Shown: in pieces, positions 41,224 through 52,374 of the stretch
How positions within the stretch are numbered: position 1 is the first letter of the stretch
How the letters are laid out: the number at the start of each line of letters is the position of its first letter
DNA from: Microbacterium lacus
GTDB taxonomy: Bacteria > Actinomycetota > Actinomycetes > Actinomycetales > Microbacteriaceae
DNA length: 64,000 bases
Reading direction: 5' to 3'
Assembly: GCF_039531105.1 (NCBI RefSeq)
Contig: NZ_BAAAPK010000001.1
Coordinates: 1,984,001-2,048,000 of the forward strand
Notes under the pieces: model-generated
Seen by the model: the letters and a program-made list of their open reading frames with translations, nothing else
What the model was told of the DNA's origin: nothing
The model's database searches: none
Translations under genes and position numbers: made by a program

Positions 41224-42525
41224 CCCGTCGTGACGCGCGCTGCCCAGGCCCGAGCCCGGCCCGGCGGAATCCGACCCCGGCGCGCGCGGGTGCGACGGCA
41301 GCGCGGTGCCGCCGCGCGGCCCCCCGATCAGCGTCGCGCGGGTCACGGCGCCGCGCCCGAACCGCGCCGCCGCGTCATCGAGCGCGCCCTCCACGCGGCG
41401 CCACTCCTCGTCGTCGTCCCACAGCGCGAGATCGCCACCGCCCGACGGGCGCAGCTTCTCTGCGCGCACTCCCACCAGGCGGACCGGGAGGGGTCGGTCG
41501 AGCGCGTCGAACATCCCCAGCGCGGCTTCGCCGATGCGCTGACCCACCGCCGTGGGTTCGGGAAGGGTCTGCGACCGCGTGAGCGTCGTGAAGTCCGAGA
41601 AGCGGATCTTGATCGCGATCGTGCGCGCCTCCCAGCCGTTCGAGCGCAGGCGAGCACCCACGCGGTCGGCCAGCCGTCGCAGCTCTGAACGGAGGATCGT
41701 CGGCTCGTCGATGTCGGAGTGGAACGTCTCCTCGTGGCCGACGCTCTTCTCGACACGTTCGGTGTCGACCTCGCGCGCGTCCATGCCGCGCGACAACTGC
41801 CAGATGCGCTCGCCCATCGCGCTGCCGAGTGCACGGTCGAGCACCCCGCGGGGCGTGTCGAGGATGTCGGCGATCGTCCGGATGCCGCGTGCCTCGAGCG
41901 CCTCGGCGGATTTGGGGCCGATGCCCCAGAGCGCACGGACCGAGCGGGGCCGCAGGAAGTCCTCGGTCCGGTCGGCCGCCACGATCAGCAGACCGTCGGG
42001 CTTGCTGATCGTCGAGGCCATCTTGGCAACGTGCTTCGTCGCGGCCACGCCGATGCTGCAGGTCAGGCCGGTTTCCTCACGCACGCGTCGACGGAGCGAA
42101 CGCGCGATCTCACCCGGACTCCCCCACAGCCGGCGCGCACCGCGCACGTCCAGGAACGCCTCGTCGATCGACAGTGGCTCGACGAGCGGCGTGACGTCGT
42201 GGAAGACGCTCATCACCTGCGCCGACACCGCCAGGTATCGCTCGAAGTGGGGTGTCACCGTGATCGCCGTCGGACACAGGCGCAGTGCCTGCGCCATGTT
42301 CATCGCCGAGCGCACGCCGAACCGTCGTGCCTCGTAGGAGGCGCTCGAAACGACGCCGCGCCCCTCCACACCGCCGACGATGAGGGGCTTGCCCTTCAGC
42401 GAGGGGTCGTCGAGAACCTCTACGGCCGCGTAGAACGCGTCCATATCGACGTGCAGGATGCCGGTGCCGGTGTCGTCGGCACCGTCGGGCGACACGAGCC
42501 GCCCGGTCCCGTCACCGCGTCCCAT
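41221..42525 (-). CDS. dinB: DNA polymerase IV
   Basis: Y-family translesion polymerase of 434 aa. Palm motifs are TGILHVDMDAFYAAVEVLDDPSLKGKPLIVGG with the first catalytic aspartate and SIDEAFLDVRG with the catalytic aspartate-glutamate pair. A GIGPKSAEALEARGIRTIADIL helix-hairpin-helix thumb and a little-finger domain follow, with RTIAIKIRFSDFTTLTRSQTL. The C-terminus is a Gly/Pro tail. No beta-clamp motif is obvious at the very end. The ATG at 42525 lacks a strong ribosome binding site. It is 38 bp after gatB on the same strand. Confidence 0.95.
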   Translation of the reverse strand: MGRGDGTGRLVSPDGADDTGTGILHVDMDAFYAAVEVLDDPSLKGKPLIVGGVEGRGVVSSASYEARRFGVRSAMNMAQALRLCPTAITVTPHFERYLAVSAQVMSVFHDVTPLVEPLSIDEAFLDVRGARRLWGSPGEIARSLRRRVREETGLTCSIGVAATKHVAKMASTISKPDGLLIVAADRTEDFLRPRSVRALWGIGPKSAEALEARGIRTIADILDTPRGVLDRALGSAMGERIWQLSRGMDAREVDTERVEKSVGHEETFHSDIDEPTILRSELRRLADRVGARLRSNGWEARTIAIKIRFSDFTTLTRSQTLPEPTAVGQRIGEAALGMFDALDRPLPVRLVGVRAEKLRPSGGGDLALWDDDEEWRRVEGALDDAAARFGRGAVTRATLIGGPRGGTALPSHPRAPGSDSAGPGSGLGSARHDG

Positions 42526-42563
42526 CAGCCGATGGTCTCACCGGGCACCGACATGCAGGCGTA

Positions 42564-44078
42564 TCAGTGCCCTGCCCGCTCCAGCACGAGCTCGCGCACC
42601 CGTGCGGCATCCGCCTGGCCTCGCATCGCCTTCATCACCGCGCCGATCACCGCACCGGCGGCCTGAACCTTGCCGTCGCGGATCTTCTCCAGGACATCGG
42701 GCTGAGACGCGAGCGCCTCGTCGATCGCCGCGATCAGGGCGCCGTCGTCCGAGACGACGGCGAGCCCGCGGGCGTCCACGATCTCCTGCGGCGTGCCCTC
42801 GCCCGCGATCATGCCCTCGAGCACCTGACGGGCGAGCTTGTCGGTGAGGGTGCCGGCGTCCACGAGCTTCTGGAGTTCGGCGACATCCCGCGGCGAGACG
42901 AGCTCGGCAGGCTCCTTGCCCTCCGCATTCGCGATGCGCGCCAGTTCACCGGTCCACCACTTGCGCGCCGCGGCGGGGGTAGCGCCGGCGGCCACGGTCT
43001 CCTCCACCTCGACGAGCAGGCCGGCATTCACCACACCCTGGAAGTCGATGTCGCTGAATCCCCAGTCCGCCTTCAGACGACGACGTCGCGCGGCCGGCGG
43101 TTCGGGCAGCGCCGCGCGCAGCTGCTCGACGAGCTCGGCGGAGGGGACGACGGGCAGGAGGTCGGGCTCGGGGAAGTACCGGTAGTCGTCCGCGTCGGAC
43201 TTGGGGCGTCCCGGTGAGGTCGTCCCGGTGTCCTCGTGCCAGTGCCGCGTTTCCTGCGTGATCGTCCCGCCGGCTGCGAGGATCGCGGCCTGGCGCTGGA
43301 TCTCGTATCGGACGGCACGCTCCACCGACCGCATGGAGTTGACGTTCTTCGTCTCCGTGCGGGTCCCGAGCGCCGCCTGACCGCGGGGACGCAGCGAGAC
43401 GTTCGCATCGCATCGGAGGTTGCCACGCTCCATGCGCGCCTCGGAGATGCCGAGGGCGCGGACGATGTCACGGATCGTGGAGACGTAGGCCTTCGCCACC
43501 TCGGGCGCGCGGTGCTCGGCGCCGTAGATCGGCTTCGTCACGATCTCCACCAGCGGGACGCCGGCGCGGTTGTAGTCGACGAGGGAGTACTCCGCGCCCT
43601 GGATGCGACCGGTTGAGCCGCCGACGTGCGTCAGCTTGCCCGCATCCTCCTCCATGTGCGCACGCTCGATCGGAACCTCGACGATCGTGCCGTCTTCGAG
43701 TTCGACCTCCACGCGTCCTTCGAAGGCGATCGGCTCGTCGTATTGGGAGATCTGATAGTTCTTGCCGAGATCGGGATAGAAGTAGTTCTTGCGCGCGAAG
43801 CGGCTCGACGGAGCGATCGAGCAACCCAGCGCGAGCCCGAGACTGATCGATGAGCGGATCGCGGTCTCGTTGACGACCGGCAGCGATCCGGGCAGACCGA
43901 GGTCCACCGGGGCGATCAGCGTGTTCGGGGCGGCGCCGTGGTTGTCATCGTGCGCGGGGTTGGCCGCGGCCGAGAACATCTTCGTCTTGGTGTTCAGCTC
44001 CACGTGGACTTCGAACCCGAGGACGGGCTCGAAAAGCTCGAGAGCCTCGTCGAAGTCCATGATCTTGTCTTTCGCCAT
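42564..44078 (-). CDS. gatB: Asp-tRNA(Asn)/Glu-tRNA(Gln) amidotransferase subunit B
   Basis: Subunit of the GatCAB amidotransferase (504 aa) that activates mischarged Glu-tRNA(Gln) or Asp-tRNA(Asn) for amidation. Family sequences include [48 protein letters not shown] with zinc/magnesium site residues, and [21 protein letters not shown]. The C-terminal YqeY-like tail domain has [35 protein letters not shown]. The ATG at 44078 ([10 protein letters not shown]) lies one base after the gatA stop with GGGAGGTG upstream. It is the last gene of gatCAB. Complete length. Confidence 0.97.
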   Translation of the reverse strand: MAKDKIMDFDEALELFEPVLGFEVHVELNTKTKMFSAAANPAHDDNHGAAPNTLIAPVDLGLPGSLPVVNETAIRSSISLGLALGCSIAPSSRFARKNYFYPDLGKNYQISQYDEPIAFEGRVEVELEDGTIVEVPIERAHMEEDAGKLTHVGGSTGRIQGAEYSLVDYNRAGVPLVEIVTKPIYGAEHRAPEVAKAYVSTIRDIVRALGISEARMERGNLRCDANVSLRPRGQAALGTRTETKNVNSMRSVERAVRYEIQRQAAILAAGGTITQETRHWHEDTGTTSPGRPKSDADDYRYFPEPDLLPVVPSAELVEQLRAALPEPPAARRRRLKADWGFSDIDFQGVVNAGLLVEVEETVAAGATPAAARKWWTGELARIANAEGKEPAELVSPRDVAELQKLVDAGTLTDKLARQVLEGMIAGEGTPQEIVDARGLAVVSDDGALIAAIDEALASQPDVLEKIRDGKVQAAGAVIGAVMKAMRGQADAARVRELVLERAGH

Positions 44079-44079
44079 G

Positions 44080-45597
44080 TCAGGCGACACCTCCCCGTAC
44101 CGGGGCGCGATCCAGCAGCGGAGCGCCCCACGAATCCACCAGCAGCGCCTCGAGGGCCGCGCCCACCCGATAGAGCTGCGCGTCGGCGCGCGCGGGAGCG
44201 AGGAACTGGATGCCGACCGGCAGGCCGTCCTCCGCGGCGAGCCCCGAAGGTATCGAAATGCCCGGGACGCCGGCGAGGTTCGCCGGGATGGTCGTCACGT
44301 CGTTCAGGTACATCTGCATCGGGTCGTCGATCTTCTCGCCGAGCCGGAACGCGGTGGTCGGAGCCGACGGAGTCGCGATCACATCGACCTTCGAGAACGC
44401 CTCGTCGAAGTCGCGCTGGATGAGCGTCCGCACCTTCTGCGCGGAGCCGTAGTAGGCGTCGTAGTAGCCCGCCGACAGCGCGTAGGTCCCCAGGATGATG
44501 CGGCGCTTCACTTCGTCACCGAATCCGGCGTCGCGCGTCGCGGCCATGACGCTCTCGACGGTCGGAGTCCCGGAGGGAGTCACTCGCAGACCGAAGCGCA
44601 CGGAGTCGAACTTGGCGAGGTTGCTCGACGCCTCCGCAGGCAGGATCAGGTAGTAGGCCGCGACTCCGTACTCGAAGTGCGGGGCGCTGATCTCGACGAT
44701 CTCGGCACCCTGCGCCTCCATCGCGGCCAGGGCGGCGCGGAACGACGCCGAAACGCCGGGCTGGAAGCCCGAGTCCGGAAGCTCCTTGATGACCCCGACG
44801 CGGAGGCCCCGGAGGACCTCGCCGTTCGCGCCTTCCCGCGCGGCCGCGGCGAAGGACGGCCACGCGTCGGTGAGCGAGGTCGAATCGTGCGGATCGTGCC
44901 CGCCGATCACGTCGTGAAGCAGACCCGCGTCCAGGACGGTGCGCGTCACAGGGCCGACCTGATCCAGGCTCGACGCGAGAGCGATCGCGCCGTACCGGCT
45001 GACGGCGCCGTACGTCGGCTTGAGACCCACGGTGCCGGTGACGTGCGCGGGCTGACGGATCGACCCGCCCGTGTCGGACCCGAGGGCGAGGGGCGCCTCG
45101 AACGCCGCGACGGCCGCCGCCGAGCCGCCCCCTGAGCCGCCCGGAATGCGGTCCAGATCCCACGGATTGCGCGTCGGTCCGTACGCGGAGTGCTCGGTGG
45201 ACGAGCCCATCGCGAACTCGTCCATGTTCGTCTTGCCGAGCGGGACGAGACCCGCCGCGCGGGAGCGTGCGACGACAGTAGCGTCGAACGGCGACATGTA
45301 GCCCTCGAGGATCCGCGACCCGCTCGTGGAGGGCATGTCGGTCGTGACCAGAACGTCCTTGATCGCCAGCGGTACGCCCGCGATCGGACCGAGGTCCTCC
45401 CCTGCGGCACGCCGTCGGTCGATGTCGTCGGCGACCTCGAGGGCGTGATCGCTCACGTGGAGGAATGCGTGGATGTCGGCATCCACCGCCGCGATCCGAT
45501 CCAGGTGCGCGCGCGTGACCTCGACACTGGAGACCTCGCCGGCGGACAGTCGCGCGCCGAGTTCGGCCGCGCTCAGACGCGTCAGTTCCGCGGTCAC
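44080..45597 (-). CDS. gatA: Asp-tRNA(Asn)/Glu-tRNA(Gln) amidotransferase subunit A
   Basis: Amidase-family subunit of 505 aa that releases ammonia from glutamine and passes it to GatB. The Ser-cisSer-Lys catalytic triad is in [12 protein letters not shown] (lysine near 81), [15 protein letters not shown] (cis serine) and [11 protein letters not shown] (serine nucleophile). The N-terminus [35 protein letters not shown] is typical. The GTG-type start at 45597 overlaps the gatC stop (GTGA). With gatC and gatB it forms an operon whose promoter is upstream of gatC. Confidence 0.97.
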   Translation of the reverse strand: MTAELTRLSAAELGARLSAGEVSSVEVTRAHLDRIAAVDADIHAFLHVSDHALEVADDIDRRRAAGEDLGPIAGVPLAIKDVLVTTDMPSTSGSRILEGYMSPFDATVVARSRAAGLVPLGKTNMDEFAMGSSTEHSAYGPTRNPWDLDRIPGGSGGGSAAAVAAFEAPLALGSDTGGSIRQPAHVTGTVGLKPTYGAVSRYGAIALASSLDQVGPVTRTVLDAGLLHDVIGGHDPHDSTSLTDAWPSFAAAAREGANGEVLRGLRVGVIKELPDSGFQPGVSASFRAALAAMEAQGAEIVEISAPHFEYGVAAYYLILPAEASSNLAKFDSVRFGLRVTPSGTPTVESVMAATRDAGFGDEVKRRIILGTYALSAGYYDAYYGSAQKVRTLIQRDFDEAFSKVDVIATPSAPTTAFRLGEKIDDPMQMYLNDVTTIPANLAGVPGISIPSGLAAEDGLPVGIQFLAPARADAQLYRVGAALEALLVDSWGAPLLDRAPVRGGVA

Positions 45598-45893
45598 TGT
45601 TCCTCCCCCAGGATCGCGGTCACCCGGAAGCGACCGTCGGCGGCGTCCGGTGCGTTCTGCAGTGTCTGCTCCGGCGTCAGCATGTCCCCGACCTCGTCGG
45701 GACGCGCGACGTTCTGCAGCGGAATGGGGTGGCTCGTCGCGGGGACGTCCGGCGTCGCGACCTCGGACACCTTGGCGATGTTGTCGACGATCGCGTCGAG
45801 CTGACCCGTCAAGCGAGAGATCTCCTCTTCGCTCAACTGGATCCGGGCGAGCACACCGAGATGGCGCACGAGATCGGGGGTGATTTCAGACAC
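45594..45893 (-). CDS. gatC: Asp-tRNA(Asn)/Glu-tRNA(Gln) amidotransferase subunit C
   Basis: Small scaffold subunit of 99 aa that wraps around GatA and GatB ([69 protein letters not shown]). The helical N-terminus and the extended C-terminal segment are complete. The GTG at 45893 is preceded at 6 nt by TAGGAT with no ribosome binding site, indicating a leaderless mRNA. It is the first gene of gatCAB and is divergent from the acyl-CoA ligase gene. Confidence 0.95.
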   Translation of the reverse strand: MSEITPDLVRHLGVLARIQLSEEEISRLTGQLDAIVDNIAKVSEVATPDVPATSHPIPLQNVARPDEVGDMLTPEQTLQNAPDAADGRFRVTAILGEEQ

Positions 45894-45899
45894 CCGTCC

Positions 45900-45905
45900 A
45901 TCCTA
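45900..45905 (-). promoter_or_regulatory. -10 hexamer TAGGAT, leaderless promoter of gatCAB
   Basis: TAGGAT ends 6 nt before the GTG at 45893. Confidence 0.65.
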
Positions 45906-45937
45906 CGAGCGCCGGTGTGGCCGACGAGACCGATCAC

Positions 45938-45943
45938 TAGGGT
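45938..45943 (+). promoter_or_regulatory. -10 hexamer TAGGGT, leaderless promoter of the acyl-CoA ligase gene
   Basis: TAGGGT ends 6 nt before the GTG at 45950. Confidence 0.6.
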
Positions 45944-45949
45944 GGAGCG

Positions 45950-47653
45950 GTGAGCACGTACGAGCCTCCTCGCCCCTGGATCGCCAGCTATGCGGAGGGT
46001 GTGCCGGATGACCTCGACCCGGTGACGGGTTCACTCGTCGACATCGTGGAGGCCTCGGCACGGGATTATCCCGACGCCCCCGCGCTGCAGTTCTTCGGCC
46101 GCACGACCTCGTACCGCGAACTCCACGAGGCGATCGACCGCGCCGCCGCCGGTCTCCTGGCGCAGGGCGTGCGCGCCGGCGATCCGGTGGCGATCGTCCT
46201 CCCGAACTGCCCGCAGCACATCGTCGCGTTCTACGCGATCCTGCGGCTGGGTGCGGTCGTGGTCGAGCACAATCCGCTGTACACCCCTCGGGAACTGCGC
46301 AAGCAGTTCGAGGATCACGGCGCAAAGCATGCGATCGTGTGGACCAAGGTGGCCGGGCTCGTGCAGGATTTCCCCGAAGACCTCGCCGTCGACTCCCTCA
46401 TCTCTGTCGACATCACCAAGGCGATGCCGTTCACCACCCGTCTGGCCCTGCGCCTGCCGATCGCGAAGGCCCGCGAGGCACGCGAGGCGCTGTACGCGAA
46501 GGTCACCCGGACGGTGTCGTGGGAGTCGGTCGTCGGCTCGGCACCGCTCCCGGCGACGCATCCGAAGCCTGCCACGGACGATCTCGCTCTGATCCAGTAC
46601 ACCAGCGGCACGACCGGCACACCGAAGGGCGCTTCCCTCACGCACCGCAACCTTCTCTCCAATGCCGCGCAAGCACGCGCATGGGTCCCCTCGATCGTCC
46701 GCGGCGACGGGTGCGTGGTCTACGCGGTGCTGCCGATGTTCCACGCTTACGGCCTGACGCTGTGCCTCACCTTCGCGATGTCGATGGGAGCGCGTCTGGT
46801 GCTGTTCCCGCGTTTCGACCCGGACATGGTGCTCGAGGTCACCAAGAAGCACCCCGCGACCTTCCTTCCGCTCGTCCCGCCGATCGCCGATCGCCTGCTG
46901 AAGGCGGCGCGCGAGAAGGGCGTCTCGCTGGAGGGCACGCAGGTCGCCATCTCCGGAGCGATGGCGCTGCCGCACGACCTCGTCGTGCCGTTCGAGGCCG
47001 CTTCGGGGGGATACCTGGTCGAGGGGTACGGTCTGAGCGAATGCTCGCCGGTGCTGATGGCCAATCCGGTCGCCGAGAACCGCGTGCCGGGCACCGTCGG
47101 ACTGCCGCTCCCCGGAACGGAGGTGCGGGTCGTGGACCCGGACGAGCCCACCCGCGATGTGCCTGCCGGTCAGCCCGGGGAGCTCATCGTCCGAGGTCCG
47201 CAGGTCTTCGGCGGGTACTACGGCAAGCCCGAGGAGACCGAGAAGGTGTTCGTCGACGGCTGGTTCCGCACCGGCGACATCGTCACAGTCGACGCCGGTG
47301 GCTTCGTGCGGATCGTCGATCGCATCAAGGAACTCATCATCACGGGCGGATTCAACGTCGCGCCGACCGAGGTCGAGATCGCGCTCCGCCAGCATCCCCA
47401 GGTCGATGACGCCGCGGTGGTCGGGCTCCCCAGCGCTCAATCGGGGGAAGAAGTCGTCGCGGCCGTCGTGCTCGCGGCGGGCGCCGGGCAGCCCGACATC
47501 GAGGCGATCAGGGAGTTCGCGCGCGGCATCCTGACCCCGTACAAAGTGCCGCGCCGGATCTTCGTCGTGGATGAGCTGCCGAAGTCGCTCATCGGCAAGG
47601 TCCTGCGTCGCCAGGTGCGCGACTCGCTGCTGCAGTTGACCTCCGGAGGCTGA
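45950..47653 (+). CDS. fadD: long-chain fatty-acid--CoA ligase
   Basis: Adenylate-forming enzyme of 567 aa that activates fatty acids to acyl-CoA. The AMP-binding signature YTSGTTGTPKGASLTHRNLLSN lies near residue 220. Other motifs are VEGYGLSECSPVLMANP, GWFRTGDIVTVDAGGFVRIVDRIKELIITGGFNVAPTEVE and the C-terminal lysine in LPKSLIGKVLRRQVR. Chain-length preference is not clear from sequence. The GTG at 45950 (VSTYEPPRPWIASYAEGVPDDL) follows TAGGGT by 6 nt. It converges on ligA with 8 bp between stops. Confidence 0.94.
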   Translation: MSTYEPPRPWIASYAEGVPDDLDPVTGSLVDIVEASARDYPDAPALQFFGRTTSYRELHEAIDRAAAGLLAQGVRAGDPVAIVLPNCPQHIVAFYAILRLGAVVVEHNPLYTPRELRKQFEDHGAKHAIVWTKVAGLVQDFPEDLAVDSLISVDITKAMPFTTRLALRLPIAKAREAREALYAKVTRTVSWESVVGSAPLPATHPKPATDDLALIQYTSGTTGTPKGASLTHRNLLSNAAQARAWVPSIVRGDGCVVYAVLPMFHAYGLTLCLTFAMSMGARLVLFPRFDPDMVLEVTKKHPATFLPLVPPIADRLLKAAREKGVSLEGTQVAISGAMALPHDLVVPFEAASGGYLVEGYGLSECSPVLMANPVAENRVPGTVGLPLPGTEVRVVDPDEPTRDVPAGQPGELIVRGPQVFGGYYGKPEETEKVFVDGWFRTGDIVTVDAGGFVRIVDRIKELIITGGFNVAPTEVEIALRQHPQVDDAAVVGLPSAQSGEEVVAAVVLAAGAGQPDIEAIREFARGILTPYKVPRRIFVVDELPKSLIGKVLRRQVRDSLLQLTSGG

Positions 47654-47661
47654 CGCGCCCG

Positions 47662-49941
<2,280 letters not shown>

Positions 49942-49975
49942 CGAGCGGGCACCGACAGTGATACGGGCCGGATCG

Positions 49976-51076
49976 TCACGTCGTGACCGGCACCGCCGAG
50001 ACCGTGTGATCGATCGTGAACTGGCCCAGAACACGCGTGCCGTCGTATAGGACGGCGGTCTGCCCGGGCGCGACGCCGTCGAGGGGCTCATCGGGCGTCA
50101 CCGTCACGAGCGCCGCGGAGACGACGGCGGTCGCCGGCACGGGATCGGCGTGCGCGCGGATCTGGACGTGGCACTCGAACTCCCGGCGGGCGGGGACGGC
50201 GCCGGCCCACGTGAATCGGGCGCCGGAGATCTGCGCGATCGCCAGCGCCTCCTTCGGACCGACGACGACCGTGTTGCTGACCGGTCGCACCTCCAGGACG
50301 AAGCGGGGCTTCCCGTCTGCCGCCGGCACACCGAGCGACAGCCCGCGGCGCTGTCCGACCGTGAAGGCGTGCGCCCCCTCGTGCGAACCCACGACCGTGC
50401 CGGAGTCGTCGACGATGTCGCCGCGCGCGGCGCCCACCCGCTCGGCGAGCCAGCCGCGGGTGTCTCCGTCCGGAATGAAGCAGATGTCGTGGCTGTCCGG
50501 CTTGCGGGCGACGGTCAGACCGCGCGCCTCCGCCTCCTGCCGGACGAGTTCTTTCGACGGAGTCTCGCCCAGCGGGAACAGCGTGTGCTCCAGCTGGTCT
50601 GCGGTGAGAACGCCGAGCACGTACGACTGGTCCTTGGCCGCGTCGCTCGCGCGGTGCAGTTCGAGCGTCCCGTCCGTCCCGGTGCGAAGGAGCGCGTAGT
50701 GGCCTGTGCAGACGGCGTCGAACCCGAGGTCGAGGGCCTTCTCGAGGACCGCGGCGAACTTGATCCGCTCGTTGCAGCGCATGCACGGGTTGGGTGTCCG
50801 CCCGGCACGGTACTCCGAGACGAAATCCTCGATCACGTCGTCGCGGAAGCGCTCCGAGAAGTCCCACACGTAGAACGGGATCCCGAGGCGATCGGCCGCC
50901 CGTCGCGCATCCATCGCGTCCTCGATCGTGCAGCACCCGCGGCTGCCCGTGCGCAGCGTCCCGCCGGCGCGCGAGAGAGCAAGGTGCACGCCCACCACGT
51001 CGTGGCCGGCATCCACCGCGCGCGCGGCGGCCACCGCGGAGTCCACTCCCCCGCTCATCGCCGCCAGAACACGCAT
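49976..51076 (-). CDS. mnmA: tRNA-specific 2-thiouridylase MnmA
   Basis: Adds sulfur to C2 of wobble uridine 34 in Lys, Glu and Gln tRNAs; 366 aa. The PP-loop [10 protein letters not shown] starts at residue 8. Catalytic cysteine C98 is in [12 protein letters not shown] and the second cysteine is in [16 protein letters not shown]. Three domains are complete. The ATG at 51076 is preceded at 6 nt by TAGAAT, whose TAG is the stop codon of the upstream cysteine desulfurase gene. It lies directly downstream of that sulfur donor and upstream of ligA, a grouping common in actinobacteria. Confidence 0.96.
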   Translation of the reverse strand: MRVLAAMSGGVDSAVAAARAVDAGHDVVGVHLALSRAGGTLRTGSRGCCTIEDAMDARRAADRLGIPFYVWDFSERFRDDVIEDFVSEYRAGRTPNPCMRCNERIKFAAVLEKALDLGFDAVCTGHYALLRTGTDGTLELHRASDAAKDQSYVLGVLTADQLEHTLFPLGETPSKELVRQEAEARGLTVARKPDSHDICFIPDGDTRGWLAERVGAARGDIVDDSGTVVGSHEGAHAFTVGQRRGLSLGVPAADGKPRFVLEVRPVSNTVVVGPKEALAIAQISGARFTWAGAVPARREFECHVQIRAHADPVPATAVVSAALVTVTPDEPLDGVAPGQTAVLYDGTRVLGQFTIDHTVSAVPVTT

Positions 51077-51082
51077 CAGACG

Positions 51083-51088
51083 ATTCTA
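51083..51088 (-). promoter_or_regulatory. -10 hexamer TAGAAT of mnmA embedded in an upstream stop codon
   Basis: TAGAAT ends 6 nt before the mnmA ATG at 51076, and its first three bases are the TAG stop codon (51086-51088) of the cysteine desulfurase gene. Confidence 0.6.
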
Positions 51089-52315
51089 CGAGAGCGCGTC
51101 CCCTGCGGGGCGGGACGCCGCCACGCGCCGTGTGGACAACCCGGCTCCCCGCGCTCGCTCGTAGACCCCGGGAAGCGTCGCGATCACCGCATCGACGTCC
51201 TCCGCAGTGGTGGTACGCCCGAGCGTCAGACGCAGTGCGCTGCGTGCCGCCGCGTCGCCCATGCCCATCGCGAGCAGGACGTGCGAGGGTTCCGGGACGC
51301 CGGCCTGACATGCCGACCCCGTCGAGACGGCGATGCCGGCCGCGTCCAGCAGCATCAGGAGGGAGTCGCCCTGTGCGCCGGGGAAGACCGCGTGGAAGTG
51401 TCCCGGAAGACGCTCTGCCCCGAGCGCCGAGACGCGCATCTCGGGAAGGCGCTCCCGCAGTGCGCTTTCGAGCCGGTCTCGGAGCGCGCCGATGCGGGCG
51501 GCCTCGACCGCGAGCTCGGCGACAGCGAGCTCCGCCGCTGCGGCGAACGCCGCCGCACCGGCGGGATCCTGCGTGCCCGCCCGCACTCCGCGCTGCTGAC
51601 CGCCCCCGTGCAGGAGAGGCTCGACGGCCGCGTCCCGGGCGACGACGAGGGCACCGACGCCGATCGGACCGCCGAGCTTGTGCGCGGCGACGCTCATCGC
51701 CACCAGGCCCGCGCTTCGGGATCCGCTCGCCGCGCGCAGGCCGCGGAAGGACAGCGGCACGTGGCCGAAAGCGCCCACGGCGTCCACGTGCATCGGCACG
51801 CCGGCCCGCGCGCAGGCGGATGCCGCCTCCTCCAGCGGCTGCAGCGTCCCGACTTCGTTGTTCGCGGCGAGCAGAGTGGCGACGGCCGCGTCGCCGCTGC
51901 CGACCGCACCCTCCCAAGCGTCCGGATCGAGTCGGGCATCGCGGTCCACCCGGACCCATTCCACGTCGGCGACCTCGTGTTCGTGCAGATAGTCCAGCGT
52001 GTCCACAGTGGCGTGATGCTCGCCCTCCGGCGCGACGATCGCCGTGCGCCCGGTGCGCTCGCGCCGGGCGCGGTACAGACCTGTGATCCCGAGGTTCACG
52101 GACTCGGTGCCGCCCGACGTGAACACGACCTCGATCGGCTCGCATCCCAGCGTCGCGGCCAGTCGCTCGCGTGCGTCCTCGAGCACGCGCCGCGCCGCCT
52201 GACCCGCAGCATGGATCGATGAGGGGTTGCCTGCCGCCTCGGCGGCATGCAACCACGCGTCCCGTGCTTCGGGCCGCATGCCCGTCGTCGCGGCGTGGTC
52301 GAGATATACGACCAT
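51086..52315 (-). CDS. cysteine desulfurase (IscS/NifS family)
   Basis: PLP enzyme of 409 aa that takes sulfur from cysteine, probably supplying MnmA encoded next. The PLP lysine is K213 in VAAHKLGGPIGVGALVV and the persulfide-carrying cysteine is C336 in STGSACQAGVPEPSHVL. The start MVVYLDHAATTGMRPEARDAW is typical. The ATG at 52315 has GGGGGGACCGG before it. A TACAGT hexamer (52368-52363 on the minus strand) may drive it with a leader of about 40 nt, and those bases also serve the divergent glgX. Not part of an isc/suf cluster in this window. Confidence 0.92.
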   Translation of the reverse strand: MVVYLDHAATTGMRPEARDAWLHAAEAAGNPSSIHAAGQAARRVLEDARERLAATLGCEPIEVVFTSGGTESVNLGITGLYRARRERTGRTAIVAPEGEHHATVDTLDYLHEHEVADVEWVRVDRDARLDPDAWEGAVGSGDAAVATLLAANNEVGTLQPLEEAASACARAGVPMHVDAVGAFGHVPLSFRGLRAASGSRSAGLVAMSVAAHKLGGPIGVGALVVARDAAVEPLLHGGGQQRGVRAGTQDPAGAAAFAAAAELAVAELAVEAARIGALRDRLESALRERLPEMRVSALGAERLPGHFHAVFPGAQGDSLLMLLDAAGIAVSTGSACQAGVPEPSHVLLAMGMGDAAARSALRLTLGRTTTAEDVDAVIATLPGVYERARGAGLSTRRVAASRPAGDALS

Positions 52316-52361
52316 TCCGGTCCCCCCGCCTCAACGTCACCTCGCCGACTCGCGGCGTTAC

Positions 52362-52368
52362 TACTGTA
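52362..52368. promoter_or_regulatory. bidirectional promoter core TACTGTA (glgX / cysteine desulfurase)
   Basis: On the plus strand TACTGT (52362-52367) lies 7 nt before the glgX ATG at 52375. On the minus strand TACAGT (52368-52363) faces the cysteine desulfurase gene, with a leader of about 40 nt. Confidence 0.5.
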
Positions 52369-52374
52369 GAGCGC

